A stretch of 64,000 nucleotides of DNA, taken from Limanda limanda. Taxonomy: Eukaryota > Chordata > Actinopteri > Pleuronectiformes > Pleuronectidae. The position numbers and the translations under genes are program-made. The notes below the pieces were generated by a model. The model worked only from the letters and a program-made list of their open reading frames with translations, did not search any database and had not been told where the DNA came from. This document shows, piece after piece, positions 34,733 through 45,199 of this stretch (the first letter of the stretch is position 1; each line of letters begins with the position of its first letter). Location: positions 27,531,393 through 27,595,392 of the forward strand of contig NC_083644.1 in NCBI RefSeq assembly GCF_963576545.1, in the 5' to 3' direction.

Positions 34733-34738
34733 AATAAA
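34733..34738 (+). terminator. poly(A) signal of the 9.7-kb element's gene
   Basis: AATAAA downstream of the transposase tail, on the same strand and inside the element's right end. Its use is inferred from position. Confidence 0.45.
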
Positions 34739-34965
34739 TGCTTGCTCTGACAACTTGTGCAGACGTTTTGTCATTTATAGCCCATTAACACGAATGGTGA
34801 AGTCTTGCAAAAAAATATTGGTTTTATGCCCTAGCTTTAAACTAGTAAGTGATAATGGACCACGTGAAGTTCAAATATCGAGGCGGTAAGCAGCCACGAC
34901 CCAAAGTGAGTGCCGATTTTTTTTTCAGTCAGATGATTTTTTTTTTGCTTTAATCCCTGAGTCTG

Positions 34966-36116
34966 TTGATGAGTTTGGTGAGGAGGGCATTGCAGTAGTC
35001 GATGCGGGAAGTGACAAATGAGTGGACCAGGATTTCGGTGCTGGACTGGGTCAGTGATGGGCGGAGTCTGGAGATGTTGCGGAGGTGGAAGAATGCAGTC
35101 CGGGTGATGTTTTGAATATGGGATGCAAATGAAAGGGTGCTGTCCAGAATGACGCCGAGGCTCTTGACTTGAGGGGAGAAGGGTAAAGGGAATCCGTCGA
35201 CGATGATGGGTGGAGCAGGGGTGTGTTGGGATTTGGTGATGGTGGATTTGGAGCCGATGAGCAGGGCCTCAGTTTTATTGCCGTTTAGCTTAAGGAAGTT
35301 CCTGCTCATCCAGCTCCAGATGTCATCAAGGCAGGTGATGAAGGAGGTAGGAGGGATGGCAGCGGTTGGTTTAGAGGAGATGTAGACCTGTGTGTCATCG
35401 GTGTAGCAATGAAAATGGACCCCATGGTGACGGAGAAGTGTGCCCAGGGGGAGGAGGTAAATGGTGAAAAGAAGGGGACCCAAGACTGACCCCTGGGGCA
35501 CTCCCAGTGAAACACTCGAACACCCAGACTTGTGGATCCTTAGTTGCACGAATTGTTGGCGGTCAGTGAGGTATGATGTGAACCAGGAGAGTGCAGCGCC
35601 AGTGATTCCAATGCCAGCCAGGCGGTCCAGGAGCAGAGGGTGCGATATGGTATCAAATGCTGCGCTGAGGTCGAGGAGGATGAGAATTGTAAGGAGTCCG
35701 GAGTCAGCTGAAGGTCGTTTGTGATTTTGACCAGGGCTGTTTCAGTGCTATGTTTTGGACGGAAGCCAGATTGGAAGGGTTCATGGAGGTTGTTTGTGTC
35801 AAGGTGGGACTGTAGTTGTGCGGCAACCCCCCTTTCAAGTGTTTAAGAGATGAAGGGGAGGTTGGAGATGGGCCGGTAATGGTTAAGGACAGCTGGATCA
35901 GCACCGGGTTTTTTCAGGATAGGTGTGATGGCAGCCAGTTTGAGAGTGGGGGGTACAGTACCAGTGGTGAGGGAGGAGTTAATTATATTGGTGATCATGG
36001 GGGAAATGGATGGCAGATAGGCTTTGACAAGGGAGGTGGGAAGAGGATCGAGCTGACAGGTAGTGGTTTTGGCTTTATGGATGAGTTCCGAGATGGTGTG
36101 TTCTGATACTGGGGTG
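34966..36116 (-). pseudogene. L2/Maui reverse transcriptase
   Basis: Read from 36116 downward: [19 protein letters not shown], a stop, then [37 protein letters not shown], a shifted stretch, then the 199-codon frame 35549-34950 with SLGVPQGSVLGPLLFTIYL, the active site HCYTDDTQVYIS, FLKLNGNKTEALLIGS and VKSLGVILDSTLSFASHI, up to CNALLTKLINRL. At 34965 it is cut by the 9.7-kb element; its continuation is at 25229. A stop near 35842 and a frame change near 35550-35690 make it dead. The endonuclease is missing (5' truncation). Confidence 0.85.
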
Positions 36117-36687
36117 GAAAGACTGGATGAACCCTTTTCGATTGGTGAACTCAGTAGTGCTTTAATGCTGATGCAGAGTGGTAAATGCTCAGGCCCAGAT
36201 GGTCTCCCGGCTGAATTTTATAAAACATTCTCAGATCTGGCATGGAGTCCTACAATGTAAAGTAGTGCACAGGGTCCATTGGTCCAAGAGTGAACTGGCT
36301 CATATATTCCCAGATGTAGACTCACGCTGTGACCGGTGCCATTTAGGACCGGCCAGTCTTGGCCACATGTTCTGGGCTTGTCCTGTTCTTGCGCCTTTCT
36401 GGAAGGGTGTCTTAGACACTCTTTCAGCCGTCACTTCTACCAATCTCTGTCCCTCACCATTAGTTGCCCTGTTTGGTGTCCTACCTTTTGGGAACTCACT
36501 ACCATCTTACTTCTGTGAACTTGTGGCCTTTCTCTCACTTTTAGCGAGGCGTGTTATCTTGCTACATTGGAAGAACTCCCACTCTCAATGGCTTAGAGAT
36601 GCCCTTCATTTTATGACACTAGAAAAAATAAGTACTCTTTGCGAGGCACCTCTGCTAAGTTCTGTAAGGTCTGGGAACCCTTCTTAG
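36117..36687 (+). pseudogene. L1 ORF2: RT start fused to C-terminus by a deletion
   Basis: 36123-36240 reads LDEPFSIGELSSALMLMQSG, then KCSGPDGLPAEFYKTFSDL, the start of the L1 RT domain and the natural continuation of 24693. Directly after, from about 36262, the frame of 36178-36687 reads LQCKVVHRVHWSKSELAHIF, the cysteine motif CDRCHLGPASLGHMFWACP, and VAFLSLLARRVILLHWKNS, the C-terminal region of L1 ORF2. The whole RT core between (roughly 500 residues in full-length L1) is gone, so this copy had an internal deletion. Confidence 0.85.
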
Positions 36688-36689
36688 AT

Positions 36690-37165
36690 CACGTCAGGTC
36701 TATCCAACTAGATATCGCCTCCATTGATTGATTCCCAACAATGCACCAGTGCCCTGTTGTAACTAGCCTTATTGGTAGCACATATTAGCAGCATTATTAT
36801 TTTGATATATATTTATTATTATTATTTTGTAATATTATTTATTGTTATGTATATGTTTCCTTATTTATAGTCTTTACATTGCTCAATTAATGCAAGTGGA
36901 TGTGCGTGTGTGTGTGTGAGTGAGAGAGTTGAAGGTCAGAGAAGGTGGGATAGTAAGAATGAGCATAAGCCTATGTTTCTACAATGTTTTTTCTGTTTGT
37001 GTATCAAATTGCTTTAGTTGTATATTTGTTTTGGGAAGGGGAGGGTGGGGGGGCTGTAATGTGTATCCTCACCATTTGGCTGTCTGATATGTTATCCTCT
37101 AATTTCTTATCTATGAGGACTATGGTACATTAAGTCTTGTTTTTCTACAAATAAATCATATAAAA
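36690..37165 (+). other. L1 3' untranslated region
   Basis: Non-coding with a G-rich stretch near 37036-37053 (typical of L1 3' UTRs) and AAATAAATCATATAAAAAAA at the end. No gene. Confidence 0.6.
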
Positions 37166-37364
37166 AAACATGTTCATCCAACATTTTTCAACTACAAAAT
37201 TTAAATACATGTATGTGTTCAAAAGAGATACAATGTATATTTGTAATCTATATGTTATTCATGTTGATAAAGTTGTTATCATTTCACGGTGCCTAATCTG
37301 TGCTACACCATTGGTTTAAATTACTTTTAGCAAACAAATTTAGCTAGATCACAATACTTATTAG

Positions 37365-38338
37365 TAGAGATGAGCCGGATACTCGGCTGAAACGAGTATC
37401 CGGTACGGATAAAGCACTTTTGCCGATCACGAGTATAATACGAGTAATCGGAGTCATTATCTATGCTCGGACTGAATGAAAATCCTCACACAGCGTCACA
37501 GCGCTCATCCCGTCACACACGGCTCTGCTCACTCACAGAACAGAACAGCTCTCTGTCTCTCAGTCACTCAGGTTCACTGCGCATCGGGACTGTTCCATAG
37601 GCTCAGTCAAGGAAGCAGAAATGATTCGTTCATTTCCCGACTGGGTCTTCGGGTACGAGTCTTTGGAAAATTTTTCACGAGACCTGCATTGGCTCAGTAG
37701 AGGAGCGCTGGAAATGTAGCGAGGGACGTTCACTGTCTCCCGGAGAAATGAACACTCTGTGTTTTTAGTATAGAAAGACGTGAATTATATTTGTTCACAA
37801 GTCATAATGACTGGTTTTGTTATTTTCACTTTACATTTACACTTACTTTACAGTAAAGTAAACCTCTATTTAATACAGTACAACATGACAGTTTGTATGG
37901 TTTGAAATTGTCATTTATTATCACACTGGCATTTAATTATCACGGCAAACAATTACACTGCACTAAACTTTAAGTGTTAATGTAAAGTGAAAATAACAAA
38001 ACCAGTCTGTATGACTTGTGAACGAATATAATTCACGTCTTTCTATACTAAAAACACAGAGTGTTCATTTCTCCGGGAGACAGTGAACGTCCCTCGCTAC
38101 TCACTCACACACACACACACACACACACCTGGTGTGGAAATAAATTTAAAAAAAATAAAAATAAAAAAATCATAAAAAAATTTCAAAGTTAAAAAAGAAG
38201 GTTATGTTGAACCAGCCCACTTCCGGGTTAAATCACACCCACTTCCGGGTTAGGCCCCGCCCACTCCGAGTACGGATACGGATAATTCATATGGTTAACA
38301 GATACAGATACAGATAATGCTGTACTCGCTTATCCCTA
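37365..38338. mobile_element. hAT MITE of the TAGRGATGAGC family, copy d (clean)
   Basis: A 974-bp copy without nested insertions. Starts TAGAGATGAGCCGG, ends GCTTATCCCTA, with the exact octamer CTTATTAG on both sides (37357-37364, 38339-38346). It contains a CA run near 38105-38129 and no transposase. It serves as the reference for copies a, b, c, e and f. Confidence 0.95.
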
Positions 38339-38346
38339 CTTATTAG

Positions 38347-38728
38347 TGTCATTTTTGCTTGGTAGTACAAATTTAACAAAACTGCACGATGACCTATGAC
38401 ATCTTGCCATCACATGTGGGCATTAAAGAGTACATCACTGAATTAAAATTAAAACAGTATGTTCAGACTACAAATGTATTATTACGTAATATTAAATATT
38501 GTATTTATTACCCATTTCTTTTTTAAACAGCTAAAATTCAGAGAAAATTCAAAATATCACATGTTGATAGACTTAGTCTGGGATAAGGTTTTGGATTACT
38601 TTTTCACTGCTAAAATTGGACTCACTTCAAATTCATCAGTAAAAATTTCAAATTTGCATCCCTTATGTGCACAGTGGACAAAGTTTAAGAACAGCTGCCT
38701 AGTAAAAAACATAATGCCACTCAAATGA
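38347..38728. other. no gene; AT-rich
   Basis: Spacer between MITE copy d and CACTA copy 2. The frame at 38459-38728 has no family features. Confidence 0.6.
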
Positions 38729-39160
38729 CACTGCATGAAAAGAAGAGATTGTGTCAGTTATTGTTGAAATTTCGGGAGAATTTTCTGTTAACTGCTGTTC
38801 AAAGGAATCTGCAGGCAGCACAGAAAACTGCCAGTAACTGCAGAGAATTGACACAGGGTTCCATAATGGGGCAGTTTTACAAGCCTGGGAATGTTGGTAT
38901 GTGACCCCCCCTGCTCCTATGCCTAGGGGAGGCTTTCACATGCAAATGACAATGCTCTGAGCTTTACAAATGCAAATCAGGATGGTTTCATTCAGTGCAG
39001 ATAACACCTTTTTCTAAAAGGTACCAACTAAAATATCTGGCATAAGTACACCAGGCTTAAAATAAATATAAAACCTGAAATTGTACCTTATATAGATTTC
39101 CCTTATGTAAGTGTGCTTTAATGAATTACCTTGAATACCATGAGAAAAGGTCAATGCTAT

Positions 39161-40263
39161 TGTGACAGGTGGAATCAACCATAGGCAAAGTTACATTATA
39201 TTTATTGTAAATTGAAACTTAGAACAATTGTCACGCTGAAACACTTCCCCCTGCTCAAGACAATTCTCTAAACAGAGGCACCTGTCCTACTCACCGGCGA
39301 GTTCTTCTAACTGAAAAGGGCACATTTAACCTGAACACGAAATATCAAGGCCCAGTACCAACATACACTTAATCCACTGTGTGTTAATGACACTAGCAAC
39401 ATGTGTGCATAAATGCAATAAACTCCAAGTCAAGCTTAACACTCTTTCTTCTAACTAAATGCAAAGACATTCAGTTACATCATTCAAAAACCCATAACAA
39501 AAGAACGTTTTGCACAATAAACATCTTTCACAATCAAAGTTCAATGTTTTTAACAGTCAGTATGTTCACTCGCAGTTCACTGTTTTACACGTTCAGTTCA
39601 AAATGGTCGAGCCACGGTCCTCAAAGTGTATTAAACTGTTCCCAAAATGGACATTACCGTCCCGGACACTTTGCTGCTTGTTGACAATGTGGAGTCACAT
39701 GTGGCAGGGTAATACTCACGAACCACACCACCTGTCAGTGTCTTGGGAGAGGGAGGGAGAGAGGGCAAGAGAGCTGCCGGCCGTCAAGGGCTGTAGCAGC
39801 TAAACAGCTAGCTGTCCCGGTTAGCTGGCGTGGTGAAGTCCCCATCGCTGGCGACGAGCTAGTTGCTAAATGTCTAACCACACTTGACTAACTAGTGAGG
39901 ACATTCCGCCTCACACTACAACATGCTATACTTTTTAACAGCGACACCGGGTGATCTTCAGTGCTGGTGGTGTGGATTCCTTCACTCCAATTGTAATTCT
40001 TCCGCAGCACGGACACTAACAAACTTGGAGCTAAACTTAAAGTTAACTGACTTATCCTTCTGTCATTCACTCCCAATAATGTGGGAGCTCTCCGGGCGCC
40101 CCCATTGTCTCTGTCGTTGTTCTTCGTCACAACCTTGTCCCGCCCCTTCCGCTCTCTGATTGGCTGGACCTTTGGCCAAGCTCTGTGGTGCTATTGGGTG
40201 TGGAACACAGAATTGATGTCCCACCGTAATCTCAGGGGCTGCACATAAAGGTGTACCCCTACA
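39161..40263 (-). mobile_element. solo LTR, 1.1 kb, in CACTA copy 2
   Basis: On the minus strand it starts TGTAGGGGTACACC and ends CCACCTGTCACA, with AATAAATATAATG near 39203 as poly(A) signal. CACTA copy 1 reads straight through the same place (13630-13640), which defines the insert. The flanks CTAT and TTAT match at 3 of 4. The centre is GC-richer with a CCAAT box. Confidence 0.7.
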
Positions 40264-40392
40264 TTATGAAAAAATTTGAAACAGTGCACTTTCTTTCAAC
40301 ATTTTATTATAATCACTGTACAGTTTTCTAAAAGAAGTCTTTCTGCCGACACTAAAACACTGTGCTTCACATAAAGCATATCAGTTGGGTCA

Positions 40393-40650
40393 TCAAAAGT
40401 TCCAACCCTTTCCCAGTATTCCATTAGAACACTCAAATGAAAAACACCAGAAAGAATAAACTGGTCCATAGTCCAATATGCACTCTTTCAAATGAAGATG
40501 TAAATGCATGTTCGGGGTGCAGTGCAATGGGCCAAACAGTTCGACAAATTTTGAGAGAAATATCTGCAGGTTCAGTATACTGTGCATGAGAGAGACCATT
40601 GTCACAATATCCACAACAAGCCTTAGTCTCGGTCTGGGTACTTCCATCAT
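40393..40650 (-). pseudogene. CACTA transposase remnant (GPVYSFW block)
   Basis: The minus frame of 85 codons contains FLSKFVELFGPLHCTPNMHL and HLKECILDYGPVYSFWCFSF, then NGILGK and a stop. The block (M/N)MHLHxHL...YGPVYxFWxFxFExxNGILG is how animal CACTA transposases read (DUF4218-like), from memory. The same piece is more decayed in CACTA copy 1 (16250-16330) and copy 3 (63280-63340). The TNP2 core and the rest are missing, so these copies depend on another source. Confidence 0.65.
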
Positions 40651-40904
40651 GAAAATGTAAATAAACCGGTGATCCCTCTCATCTTTATTTGCTTCCTGGT
40701 CAGTAGTCTACGTCATCATGTTAGATGGATTGCCCAATCACATGCGAGCTCATGGTCACGTTGAGGACCTCACGAGACAAGAGCATATAAACCGTAAACA
40801 GACATGCATTCCCGACTTATATTTATGGCAATATTGTTCTTGTATCCACTCTGTACCTACTTTAAGCCCACAGCGAGATTATTAGCTCAAACTTAATATT
40901 CACA

Positions 40905-41054
40905 ATGAACGGACGTCGCCTGAATTTTACCTCGCCAGCAACACCACTAAACAACGGACACGAAGCTGTCCGTTGTTCAGTGTCCAGCGAACGCGGAACG
41001 CGCATCCTGCAAAAGGGCACTAACTATATTGTACAATACTACAAGTATTGTTGA
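40905..41054 (+). CDS. short ORF behind a TATA box
   Basis: A 49-codon frame starts MNGRRLNFTSPATPLNNG, 119 bp downstream of CATATAAACC (40784-40793), which follows a CCAAT-containing zone shared with the CACTA copies. The protein is not recognised and is short, so it may be the first exon of something lost or chance. In copies 1 and 3 this side of the promoter leads to the small spliced gene. Confidence 0.25.
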   Translation: MNGRRLNFTSPATPLNNGHEAVRCSVSSERGTRILQKGTNYIVQYYKYC

Positions 41055-41454
41055 TAGGATTTTTCAGGACAATCCCTCAACACTGAAACTCTAGGATTTA
41101 ACAAGCCTTGAAGCAAAAATTTACAGTTTTGACAGTGACTTTACAAATTTCCTTTGATTTTGAAAGGGTCCCTCTGCTTAAGAAGTAGCTTGTTCTTGAG
41201 GCTGTTCACTTTTGGGTACAGCTTTGAACAATCCAGTTCTAGGAAGAGTTTCTGGAAGGCTTCAAATGTGTACCTGAGTTCCTTGGTATAGGCAAAGTTC
41301 ACTGTGTCAATGTCAACCCAACGAGCATGGAGCAAGCCCTTGGAAAGTTAGTCAGTGCAGTCAGAACTCTCACACTTTCCACCACGATACCAATGTTGTC
41401 GGGACCCTCTGATGTATTAGTCTTGATCTTGTAGATCTTTATTCTTTGTACAGC

Positions 41455-42283
41455 AAGGTTCATCAGCATCATGAAAGAGCAAAAACATTCCGTTTCTCAG
41501 ACTGTACAGCCAAATGTGAATGTCCTATTTGAACATCTCCCTAAGTGCTTCAAACCCTTGGGACAATAAAATCTTTTGAAATGGGCTGTGCCATCCCAGA
41601 TAACATCATAAGGATCAAATCAGCTCACCAACAAATGATAACAATTCAATGACACCAGAGATGAACTGACTGTTGTAGATATTTGTACATTACATTTTTT
41701 AATGAAATCAATGGATTCCTACATAAATTATTTTCTTCCTGACACTCATGTATTGATACATATCTTATTTGACCTTCACTTACAAATGTTGGTCACCTGT
41801 CAACAGTCTTTATAAAGCACTGTTAGCTCAATATTGATTCTTGAAGTCGACCACAGCAACTGAATCAACTCTGCTCCTTTGCTTATTTTATTGCCTCAGT
41901 ATCTCTACAAAACTGTCTCTCAACTGCGTTGTAAATAGTTCTTAGGAAGAAACTCTTAGCGAGGAACTTCTAAGGCTACATTATAAAGACAAGTAAACTA
42001 CTGATAACTTTTTAATTCTGCCAGTTGGTGAATCAGACTGAGATGGGGAGGAATGAATAACACCTCCTACTTCTTTAGGAGTACTTTAAAATGTCCTAAT
42101 GGAAAACAAATGTACAATGCACAATTACCTACATGACTTCACAAACCTTAGTAGCATGCCCATAATTACTGGGAGTTACTTGTGATTGTATTTTGTGTTT
42201 TGACCTTCCCAAGACATACCAGGTGGGAGAGATGAAAGGGATAGAGATCACCTTCTTTATATGTTATATGTAATTCAACTTAC
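41455..42283. other. intron-like sequence of SAMD3-like copy II
   Basis: Non-coding, AT-rich, between the last two exons. Nothing else seen. Confidence 0.5.
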
Positions 42284-42382
42284 ATCATACTCTTTTAAGA
42301 GTTGATTTGTTGATCCCCCGAGGTAAAGCATCAGACATCCAATGACATCTCTGGTCATGTTGATGATAGGATTGCTTGGAGC

Positions 42383-44154
42383 CTGAAATTACAAAAATAA
42401 ACATTCAAGTTCCTGGTGTAACAATCTTCCACTGACCTAAAAATGGTTAAAGATGCTATTTTCAACACTAGGTGGCTTATATTATTGTTAAACGAGCCCC
42501 TATCAAGAATCCTTGAAGTGCCGTCTCAGGTATCAGCATAATGAAACGCTTTTTGTCATTACTGAGGTTACCTGGAAATCAGAAGTGATTCCGGGAAAGT
42601 CCCAGTAAAGAAATAAAAATTAAACATTTTTGTTTTTGTATGGATTAAACTAACATTACATAAAATGTTTTGTCACCTTTGGACAGAGCCAGACTAGCTG
42701 TTTCCCCCTGTTTACAGTTTTTAGCTGATGTTGTGAACCAGATAATACACAGAAGGGAGATGCATTCTAGATGTAAACACACATATGTAGCACTTTATTT
42801 GTGGATGATCATAGCAGACCGTCTTAATAATCAGAATCATCGTTTGCTTCAAAAGGCTGTTAATCACATTCACAACCATTGCAGATTGGAGGGTTTGGTG
42901 TCCAATTGTCAAAGAAAAACAGAATCAGTCATCTCCAAGCACTACTTGGCAAATCTTAAACCTGTGCCATTGCATATTTTTTTTAACAAAAGTAATTACT
43001 TTTGAAGATATTGCACTGGACTATCCTATATTTGGAGATTTTTCTTGACCCCCTTAATGTATCTCAAAATGGACTACAAAGAATTAGAAACAACTTTCAG
43101 ATCAATGCAGTTTGTGATGGCCGCACCAGCAACCACACACTGAAACTCGGTAACATGGTGGTAACCTCTCTTAATTCCTAATTTGCTTAATTTGTTTGTC
43201 ATTGCACATGCACCGCACCCACTTCATTTATTTAATCAATTTTGGTTTCACATACTTTTATTTATAAAAACGTTTTTTTCTGTGATATTTTTCAAGTTTT
43301 CTTTGAGTTACCAGTTTCTGTTGGAGTCATCTGGCCATTCATCTAAAGGACGTCCAGCTGCAGCAGACAACCTTAAATGGCTTTAAGCACTTTAATTGGA
43401 CTGCACCATGTCTCCTGTAATCATGGGGAGGGACATTATTTCCTTATTTTGATTTTTTGTTGTTAATCTTTGATTATTGTTTGATATTTATATTTAATTA
43501 TCTTCCCTTAGTTAATATTATATGATATTTTACTGGGCTGTTATATTGTGGCTGTAGTTTGTTTTCAATGTTAGTATGTCTAATTCTATTTCCCTTTTTT
43601 GTTTTGAGTTGCTTGACCAGCCACCATATATGTTCCCCTGTGTCAGTTGAGGGACAGTCTTTAGTGGTGTTGTTAACTGGTCTCTATCTCATACTGGAGG
43701 CTAGTTTGATTAATTGACCTTTTTTACTGGCCCAAGGGTTGTGAAGTTTATATTTTTTCATTTTTGTTAATGGAAACCAAATTAAAAGACCATTTTTTAA
43801 AAGAAACTATCTGTGGGTCTCCTGTCTTCCTGCTTGCTCCATGACACAGTTCAATGGAGCACCACACAACTGGGACCTCATTAATCATCATATAATTGAA
43901 TGTACACTTCTCTGAGTGTCAACAAAAATGGAACATTATAAACTTGAATACTTCTGTATCTATTAAAGTTGCCACTGAGTGCATACTAACTATTTTAAAA
44001 GGTATGCAATTATTTCACACTCTTGTTGTAGAGAGAATCACAGGCCAACATTACCTTCTGTAGATTTAAGTAATAAGCAAATGATATTCAAGCAGTTTGA
44101 TCACAAAATGCCTCAAATAGAATATCAGCAAATATACTAATTGAAGGTTATCTT
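42383..44154. other. intron-like sequence with no recognised element
   Basis: Between SAMD3-like exons. The plus frames at 42670-43005 and 43183-43386 have no family features. 43560-43860 has a structure that could be an old LTR end, without proof. Confidence 0.45.
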
Positions 44155-44692
44155 GAGTAGGATAGCCTGCAACCTCAACCCCATGTTTCCTCCTTTGGAC
44201 TGGAAGAGGTTCAGAAGCTTGGGAGAATATTCATCCAGCTTGGACATGAACTTTGATTCAATGTGCACTTGTGATTCTGTGAAACTGATCCTCGATCGAA
44301 AAGACAAATAATGAAACCAGCTTTAAAGCCTAAAATTTTACAAGTGTACATATTTTTCTTCAAACTTTTTTAAAAGCAAGAAGCCACCTAACCATAACAT
44401 ACATTTTGTATGTAAGATCTAAATATGCTACAGTACAACCTTTAACAATTGACTAGGAATATTTGTAATTTTCATGCTCCTGTAACTCACATGAGATGCC
44501 TCAAACAAAGATGGCCATCTGTCTGTTATGTACTCTATGCTTTGCGATAGGTTGACGATTTGGTTTCTTCTGTGTGCTAATGTTTTAGACATTATTTCTT
44601 TCATCAGTTTGTTGTTGTTTTGTTTCTTTACTTCAGTAAGCAACTTAATCCTCTCGTGTTGTTGACTTTCTTAATCCTCTCCTGCCGGGTAA

Positions 44693-45190
44693 CGCCGGGT
44701 TTACACTGGACGCGGAAGCGCCGCACAGCGTCTTCTGAATTGCGCAACAGCCTGGCTGTTCACACCAGAAGCGCAATTCTACGCGGCGGTCATCCTGCTT
44801 TTCCGCTCCTTAATCACACATACGGCTAATATTTGTCATGGGTAAGCAATAACTTTGTACTTTATAACGTAAAATGTTGTATCTCTTCCTGGATAACTGC
44901 TGTAGTAAATGTATGTCCACTTCTTTACAGTAGAGATATTACAACCTTAGTAATGTGTTTTTTTTATTTCCCAGTGCGATTTGTAGAAAGGAGGAGAGCC
45001 CTTGCTTTTTGTCCGAAGGATCCGACGCGGAGAAGAATGTTGGTCCACCCAATCAATAAGAGAAGAAAAGAACATAATGTCTTTTATCATTTTGTTGCTG
45101 AATTGCTCCTCGACAGAGATCGCCATATCACATACTTCAGAATGGAAGCTGAGATGATGGATTCATCTTCTTTCTTTGATAGGACCAGAT
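44693..45190 (+). mobile_element. Harbinger element, left end plus transposase start
   Basis: The end CGCCGGGTTTACACTGGACG follows a TAA (44690-44692) and resembles the MITE at 22074 (CGCCGGCTTCACACCGGACG). Inside, after an intron-like stretch ending CCCAG, 44979-45190 encodes ERRRALAFCPKDPTRRRML, VHPINKRRKEHNVFYHFVAE and LLLDRDRHITYFRMEAEMM, which is how Harbinger (HARBI1-like) transposases begin. The VHPIN...R...H..YFRM pattern is diagnostic in my memory. The catalytic domain is missing, the frame ends at 45306, and no right end was found. Confidence 0.75.
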
Positions 45191-45199
45191 ATAACCAGG

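Larger units (their letters stand above)
25236..34959. mobile_element. 9.7-kb DNA element with CAKGGATTAAAG ends
   Basis: The left end is CATGGATTAAAG and the inverted right end CAGGGATTAAAG (11 of 12). The flanks are AGTCTG (25230-25235, 34960-34965), a 6-bp duplication that lies inside an otherwise continuous L2 reading frame. The cargo is a BED-finger transposase gene (28672-33067) with its own poly(A) signal at 34733, plus later insertions: hAT 25356-27443, hAT 30888-31749 and MITE 33115-34626. Subtracting these leaves about 5.3 kb, a normal size for an autonomous element. The TSD length differs from the 8 bp usual for hAT. Confidence 0.65.
24694..36116 (-). mobile_element. L2/Maui-type LINE, split by a 9.7-kb element
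   Basis: The 3' end (with AATAAT repeats, minus strand) is at about 24694 and the truncated 5' end at about 36116. The coding parts at 24836-25229 and 34966-36116 join exactly across the insertion 25236-34959: the word AGTCTG is duplicated, and closing the gap gives the uninterrupted RT phrase INRLQIIHNLAARI. On both outer sides is L1 ORF2, so the L2 landed in the L1. Confidence 0.8.
21200..37165 (+). mobile_element. L1-type LINE, scattered by nested insertions
   Basis: One L1 copy can be followed in order on the plus strand: 5' leader about 21200-21330, ORF1 (21331-22073 and 22944-23034), endonuclease pieces (23427-23734), the rest of the endonuclease and the linker (24063-24693), the start of the RT (36117-36240), the C-terminal part of ORF2 (36252-36687) and a 3' UTR ending near 37165 with an A-rich tail. 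Between these lie a Harbinger MITE, a SINE and an 11.4-kb L2-led nest. The 5' end and TSD were not resolved. Confidence 0.75.
38729..40900. mobile_element. CACTA/EnSpm element, copy 2 (right end not found)
   Basis: Starts CACTGCATGAAAAGAAG like copy 1 and follows it for about 430 bp (to 39160). It continues after a solo LTR with GTGCACTTTCTTTC, a transposase remnant and a CCAATCACATG promoter-like zone near 40734, matching copy 1 at 13640-13660 and 16140-16430. I could not find a CACT-type right end, so the copy is truncated or diverged beyond about 40900. Confidence 0.65.
41141..44643 (-). pseudogene. SAMD3-like family gene, copy II, 3' exons
   Basis: Four pieces on the minus strand follow each other as in a teleost multicopy family annotated SAMD3-like (recalled, not searched). 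Exon 44491-44643: KKQNNNKLMKEIMSKTLAHR, RNQIVNLSQSIEYITDRWP, donor GTGAGT. Exon 44155-44284: ESKFMSKLDEYSPKLLNLFQ, SKGGNMGLRLQAIL. Exon 42284-42382, bounded by TTTCAG and GTAAGT, exactly 33 codons: APSNPIINMTRDVIGCLMLY, LGGSTNQLLKEYD. Last exon about 41141-41450: GPDNIGIVVESVRVLTALTN, a one-base shift, then FAYTKELRYTFEAFQKLFLE and a stop at 41141. Splice signals are kept, but the frameshift and the missing middle exon show decay. The function of the family is unknown to me; a parallel copy lies at 56885-58503. Confidence 0.55.

Noticed and set aside
36063..36260. Frame MVLALWMSSEMVCSDTG as a gene start
   Set aside because: Crosses the L2/L1 junction; only the part after 36117 is real L1 ORF2.
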